A DNA stretch of 64,000 nt. Origin: Nocardia sp. NBC_01730 (GTDB lineage: Bacteria; Actinomycetota; Actinomycetes; Mycobacteriales; Mycobacteriaceae). Of the stretch, positions 60,727 through 64,000 are shown piece after piece; positions within the stretch are counted from its first letter, which is position 1; every line of letters begins with the position of its first letter. A model generated the notes under the pieces. That model was given only the letters and a program-made list of their open reading frames with translations. It searched no databases and was not told where the DNA came from. Location: positions 8,494,001 to 8,558,000 of the forward strand of contig NZ_CP109162.1 in assembly GCF_035920445.1 (NCBI RefSeq), read 5' to 3'. The position numbers were made by a program, and so were the translations under genes.

Positions 60727-60781
60727 AGTCGGGCCCGGGTACGGCTTGTGCCGTAGGGCATCCGCGTCCGTGCCCGACTCG
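60727..60781. terminator. nested hairpin between convergent genes
   Basis: GAGTCGGGC at 60727-60735 pairs with GCCCGACTC at 60773-60781, enclosing a second hairpin, TACGGC-TTGT-GCCGTA at 60741-60756. It lies between the ends of the LeuA-like gene and the thioredoxin gene and probably ends transcription from one or both. Confidence 0.62.
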
Positions 60782-60821
60782 GTTCCACTGCGGCGCAAGG
60801 ATTTCCGGCGCCGCCGCGAAG

Positions 60822-61190
60822 CTACTTTTCGGCCTGCTGCTCGGCGAGTTGCTTGCGCACGTCGTCCATGTCCAGCGACTTGACCTGAGTGACCAGGTCC
60901 TCGAGCGCGGCGGGCGGCAGCGCGCCGGGCTGCGCGAACACCAGCACACCCTCCCGGAAGGCCATGATGGTCGGGATGGAGCGGATGTTGGCGGCCGCCG
61001 CGAGGCCCTGCTCGGATTCGGTGTCGACCTTTCCGTGCACCACGTCGGGGTGCTTGTCGGAGGATGCCTCAAAGGTCGGTGCGAAGCTCTTGCACGGACC
61101 GCACCAATCGGCCCAGAAATCGACGAGTACCACGTCGTTTCCGGTGACGATCTCATCGAAGTTCTGCTGGGTCAGGGTCTGGGTGGCCAT
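60822..61190 (-). CDS. trxA: thioredoxin
   Basis: 122 residues. Disulphide reductase with WCGPC at Cys30/Cys33, the DFWADW strand before and cis-proline SIPT after. The C-terminus is extended by about 12 polar residues. It is a likely reductant for Bcp in this window, though that is inference. It starts about 50 bases from the end of the 2H phosphoesterase gene on the same strand, so the two may be cotranscribed. Confidence 0.95.
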   Translation of the reverse strand: MATQTLTQQNFDEIVTGNDVVLVDFWADWCGPCKSFAPTFEASSDKHPDVVHGKVDTESEQGLAAAANIRSIPTIMAFREGVLVFAQPGALPPAALEDLVTQVKSLDMDDVRKQLAEQQAEK

Positions 61191-61238
61191 GACGTCCTCT
61201 CGTATTCGGTGTGCCAGCTGTAACGCGGGCTGCTTTCG

Positions 61239-61769
61239 TTATCTTCCACGGCCGCCACGACCGATCCGCCACTCGCGCCGCTGTTCGCCGTCCCACCGAC
61301 GGATACCCAGCACGGTGGCGGGAAAATCGCGATCGCGCGCGACGGCGTGAATCGCCTCGCCGAGCTGGGGCGCGGGTACCCGCCTGGCCAGCGTGATGTG
61401 CGGGGTCCATGCGTCCGGATGGACGTTGCCCGGAATGCCGGGGCATGGCGAGATCGCGTGGAAGATCCGCCGATGTAGCGCGAGCAGCGGCTCGGAGGGC
61501 ACCACCATCCGCACCAGGATCGGATGGCGCGCACCGAACACAAGTAGCCCGCCGAGCCGCACCGGGATCGGCGGGAAGATCTGCTCGTCCAGCGCCCGCT
61601 CGATGCGCGGCCAGATCTGCCTGGCCACCGCGGCGGTGATGTGCGGGCGGTTCGATTCGGCGGTGTTCGCGGCCTGGCTCGGAAGGCCCGCCTCCGCGAG
61701 CAACCGCCACTGACGGCGGATCTCCGCGTCGGCGGCCTCATCGAGGAGTAGTTCGACCGACTGCACCAT
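61239..61769 (-). CDS. 2H phosphoesterase (2'-5' RNA ligase superfamily)
   Basis: 176 residues from ATG 61769. Two HxT motifs, RPHIT near 40 and TPHIT near 125, define the 2H fold of cyclic phosphodiesterases and 2'-5' RNA ligase homologues. The start at MVQSVELLLDE is the usual one; the longer frame has no support and overlaps intergenic DNA. The probable substrate is a 2',3'- or 2',5'-linked nucleotide, but it cannot be assigned. It is next to thioredoxin. Confidence 0.85.
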   Translation of the reverse strand: MVQSVELLLDEAADAEIRRQWRLLAEAGLPSQAANTAESNRPHITAAVARQIWPRIERALDEQIFPPIPVRLGGLLVFGARHPILVRMVVPSEPLLALHRRIFHAISPCPGIPGNVHPDAWTPHITLARRVPAPQLGEAIHAVARDRDFPATVLGIRRWDGEQRREWRIGRGGRGR

Positions 61770-61841
61770 GGTCTCCAAAAGGTAGCCGCATCCGTCGTGC
61801 CCGCGGGTCGGTTCCGGCGTGCCGCCGTCGCGCCAGGCGGC

Positions 61842-62043
61842 GCAGTCCGCAAGCGATTCGGCCTCTACGCCAACATCCGTCCGGCGCGGGCATTCGCGGG
61901 CGTGCACGCGGCCACGCCGTACACCGACCTGGTAATCGTGCGAGAACAGCGAGGGCTTCGACGCCGGCCGCAAGATGTTCGCCGGGTCAGGGAGTTCCGG
62001 CCGACCCCGGACATCGCGATGTCGGTCGGCGTGGTTACCCGAG
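61842..62043 (+). pseudogene. fragment of an isopropylmalate/isocitrate/tartrate dehydrogenase-family gene
   Basis: The plus-strand sequence encodes KRFGLYANIRPARAFAGVH then DLVIVRE, shifts frame near 61939-61945 to give ENSEGFDAGRKMFAGSG, and returns near 61988-61993 to give EFRPTPDIAMSVGVVTR. These are consecutive blocks of the decarboxylating dehydrogenase family. The two shifts cancel, so a longer frame (61797-62105) stays open and hides the damage. N-terminal and most C-terminal parts are missing. It is a decayed remnant. Confidence 0.75.
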
Positions 62044-62144
62044 TGGTCCTGGCGGGTGTCGTGGCGGTCGTCTCGCCGCTGGCCACCGTCGTTCCGGTTC
62101 CCTGAGGGGGGAAAATGCCGGTGGAGCGCGTGAACCGGAGGAAG

Positions 62145-62348
62145 TCAAATCTTGTCCGACCTGGCGGGGGAGTTGAGTGGATCGCTCGGCTTGGCCGCCT
62201 CGCTGAACTGCTCGGCGATCAAGGCCATGGCGCAGGTAGTGCACGGCGCCGCACCGTCGCTAGTCGGCCACAATCGCGCGAACCCGGCCGCTCCGGAGAT
62301 AACTAGAACACCCCATCCCGCAAACCTCCCGGCTGGATTCCATCCCAT
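62145..62348 (-). CDS. possible small protein with a CxxC pair
   Basis: 67 codons from ATG 62348. The N-terminal third is hydrophobic (GWGVLVISGAAGFARLW) and could span the membrane. Then follows PCTTCAMALIAEQF, with a CxxC pair as in small metal- or redox-active proteins. Codon choice is reasonable, but no ribosome binding site was found. Opposite-strand frames are weaker. Confidence 0.35.
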   Translation of the reverse strand: MGWNPAGRFAGWGVLVISGAAGFARLWPTSDGAAPCTTCAMALIAEQFSEAAKPSDPLNSPARSDKI

Positions 62349-62597
62349 CGGCCGGCACGACTCTGTCCTATGGCGGTTATCCGAGACCGACGCATCGGAT
62401 GGGCTGCATCTCGAAACTGCAGGTCAAGGCCTGACGAGGTAGGGTGTTCCCGCGGCGTACCGCACGCGGGCACCAGGGGTTTGCCACGACTTCGTGTTTC
62501 TCTTCCGTTACTGTCCAGCAAAAAGCGCCTCGGTCGCTTAGATTGCCAACGGGTGGTGACACCCTGGTTTCGTATATCCGAAATGTGGAGGGCTGCT
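62349..62597. other. promoter region of the glutamate/glutamine-type importer
   Basis: Upstream of the binding-protein gene. CCCGCG and CGCGGG form a short inverted repeat near 62450-62471. GGAGG at 62587-62591 is the ribosome binding site of the next gene. No other feature is recognised. Confidence 0.4.
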
Positions 62598-63503
62598 GTG
62601 TCTGATCGATCGGTACTTGGCAGGCGCGCCCTGCGGGTGATGGGTGTGCTCGCTGCGGGCGCGCTGGTGCTGACGGGCTGTACCACGAACACCGAGGAGT
62701 CCGGGCCTACGGCGGCCAAGGTGCAGGTGGACAAGGTCGACGAGATCGCGGCGCAGCTCCCCGACAAGATCAAACAGTCCGGCAAGATCGTCGTCGGCGT
62801 GAACATCCCCTACCAGCCCAACGAATACAAGGACGCCAGCGGCCGGATCGTCGGGTTCGACGTGGACCTGATGGATGCGATCGCCTCCGTGCTCGGTGTG
62901 CAGGCCGAGTACGTCGAGTCGGCGTTCGAGAAGATCATCCCGGCGATTCAGGCTGGTACCTACGACGTGGGCATGTCGTCGATCACCGACTCGAAGGAAC
63001 GCGAGCAGCAGGTGGACTTCACCACCTACTTCAACGCGGGGGTCCAATGGGCCCAGCAGAAGGGCAAGCAGGTCGACCCGGACAACGCCTGCGGTCAGAA
63101 GGTCGCGGTGCAGGCCACCACGGTGGAGCACACCGACGAGGTGCCCGCCAAGAGCGCCAAGTGCGTCGCGGAGGGCAAGCCCGCCATCGACATCAAGCCG
63201 TTCGACGAACAGAGCGGCGCGACCAACGCGCTGATGCTCGGTCAGGTCGACGCCATGTCGGCCGACTCCCCGGTGACGGCGTACGCGATCAAGCAGAGCG
63301 ACGGCAAGATCCAGAACGCGGGCCCCGTGTTCGATTCCGCACCCTACGGTTGGGCGGTCGCCAAGGGCGCGCCGCTGGCCGCCGTGCTGCAGAAGGCGGT
63401 CCAGCACCTGATGGACAACGGCAAGTATCTCGAGATCACGAAGAACTGGGGTGTCCAGGAAGGCGCGATCACAACGTCCGTCATCAACGGCGCCGTGAGC
63501 TGA
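62598..63503 (+). CDS. binding lipoprotein of a second polar amino-acid ABC importer
   Basis: 301 residues, family 3 binding protein. Lipobox LTGC (Cys about 24) predicts a lipoprotein. The domain has IVVGVNIPYQPNEYKDASGRIVGFDVDLMDAIA, YVESAFEKIIPAIQAGTYDVGMSSITD and a two-cysteine segment (ACGQKVAVQATT; KCVAEG) that may form a disulphide. GTG 62598 is supported by GGAGG 6 bases before. The permease gene follows 3 bases after the stop. Confidence 0.9.
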   Translation: MSDRSVLGRRALRVMGVLAAGALVLTGCTTNTEESGPTAAKVQVDKVDEIAAQLPDKIKQSGKIVVGVNIPYQPNEYKDASGRIVGFDVDLMDAIASVLGVQAEYVESAFEKIIPAIQAGTYDVGMSSITDSKEREQQVDFTTYFNAGVQWAQQKGKQVDPDNACGQKVAVQATTVEHTDEVPAKSAKCVAEGKPAIDIKPFDEQSGATNALMLGQVDAMSADSPVTAYAIKQSDGKIQNAGPVFDSAPYGWAVAKGAPLAAVLQKAVQHLMDNGKYLEITKNWGVQEGAITTSVINGAVS

Positions 63504-63506
63504 TCG

Positions 63507-64000
63507 ATGGCGACGAACGACACTCGCCCGACGCCTGGCGAATCAGGGGCCGGCGGGGCGGACGCGACGCGGGAGCCGGAGCCGATCAAAGCGGTTCCGT
63601 TGCGCAGACCCGGTCGCTGGATAACAGCGGCGGTCATCCTGGTCTTGGTGGCGCTGTTCGTCTACGGCGCAGCGACGAACCCGGCGTATCGCTGGGATAC
63701 CTACTCGAGGTACCTGTTCGACCGCAGGATCACCTCGGGCGCCATCGTCACGCTGGAGTTGACCGTGCTCGCGATGGCCATCGCGGTCGTGCTCGGCACG
63801 GCGCTCGCCGTGATGCGTCTGTCGCCGAACCCGGTGTTGCGGGCTTCGGCGTGGGTGTACCTCTGGATCTTCCGCGGCACACCGGTTTTCGTGCAGTTGG
63901 TGTTCTGGGGACTATTCCCCTCGTTGTACCGCCAGATCGATCTCGGTATTCCGTTCGGGCCGCAGTTCTTCCAGCTCGATGTGCAGGGCTTGCAGGCCGC
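63507..64000 (+). CDS. permease of the second polar amino-acid ABC importer (partial)
   Basis: The 5' part (164 codons) of a HisM/GlnP-type permease. A charged, disordered N-terminus of about 38 residues precedes the first helix. ITSGAIVTLELTVLAMAIAVVLGTALAVMRLSPN and WIFRGTPVFVQLVFWG are characteristic. The frame is open to the window end. Three bases after the binding-protein stop, so certainly the same operon; the ATPase may lie beyond. Confidence 0.9.
   Translation, partial: MATNDTRPTPGESGAGGADATREPEPIKAVPLRRPGRWITAAVILVLVALFVYGAATNPAYRWDTYSRYLFDRRITSGAIVTLELTVLAMAIAVVLGTALAVMRLSPNPVLRASAWVYLWIFRGTPVFVQLVFWGLFPSLYRQIDLGIPFGPQFFQLDVQGLQA

Noticed and set aside
62152..62442. A plus-strand 96-codon ORF opposite the small CxxC protein
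   Set aside because: Its second half looks like random translation of promoter DNA, and no ribosome binding site was found.

Overview
The window reads as high-GC actinobacterial chromosome, most likely Nocardia or a close relative in the Mycobacteriales. The evidence is the strong G/C preference at third codon positions, frequent GTG starts, four-base ATGA/GTGA overlaps inside operons, leaderless genes with TANNNT -10 elements, and a gene order that follows the Mycobacterium tuberculosis block nadA-nadB-nadC, hisD-C-B-H-A-impA-F-I, bcp, trpE-C-B-A, lgt, pyk, tesB, pdtaR, polA. No rRNA or CRISPR array was seen. There is one tRNA, tRNA-Leu(CAA).

Layout. 1-5300: the tail of an upstream gene, a very long CtpI-like P-type ATPase and two small proteins. 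5300-9800: an NrtR-type Nudix regulator diverging from nadABC, with a palindromic operator between them. 9800-23300: an accessory region between nadC and hisD. It holds a sugar-type ABC importer without an ATPase, a tyrosine-recombinase remnant, a GT-C-like membrane protein, an Rnl2-like RNA ligase, an AlkZ-like protein, a secreted hydrolase, arylamine N-acetyltransferase, a lipoprotein penicillin-binding protein and a Ser/Thr kinase. 23300-31500: histidine biosynthesis. hisB and hisH are joined by two tandem translatable repeats, and hisH and hisA are separated by an inserted pair of reverse genes plus a MarR fragment. 31500-39400: a MarR regulator, a peroxiredoxin and the trpE-membrane protein-trpCBA genes. 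39600-45700: lgt, a TM2 protein, a polar amino-acid importer (binding protein and permease only), pyruvate kinase and acyl-CoA thioesterase. 45700-48400: uncharacterised genes, a frameshifted pseudogene, the tRNA and the ANTAR response regulator pdtaR. 48500-54200: a branched-chain amino-acid importer with fused LivG-LivF ATPases. 54200-64000: a DUF885 protein, polA, beta-carbonic anhydrase, a stand-alone LeuA-type regulatory domain, thioredoxin, a 2H phosphoesterase, a decayed isopropylmalate/isocitrate dehydrogenase-family fragment, and the start of a second polar amino-acid importer that runs off the end.

How the genes work together. nadABC makes NAD de novo from aspartate under NrtR control. 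The his and trp genes share PriA (HisA with TrpF activity), which fits the absence of a separate trpF among the trp genes here. Lgt supports the lipoproteins encoded here, namely several ABC binding proteins and the penicillin-binding protein. Several remnants (recombinase C-terminus, MarR C-terminus, frameshifted enzyme fragments, an nrtR 3'-end duplication) show gene gain and decay between conserved housekeeping blocks. No complete new multi-gene defence or mobile system was found. The most unusual items are the coupling-preserving repeats in the his operon, the stand-alone LeuA regulatory domain, the degenerate half of the P-type ATPase and the hidden pseudogenes.
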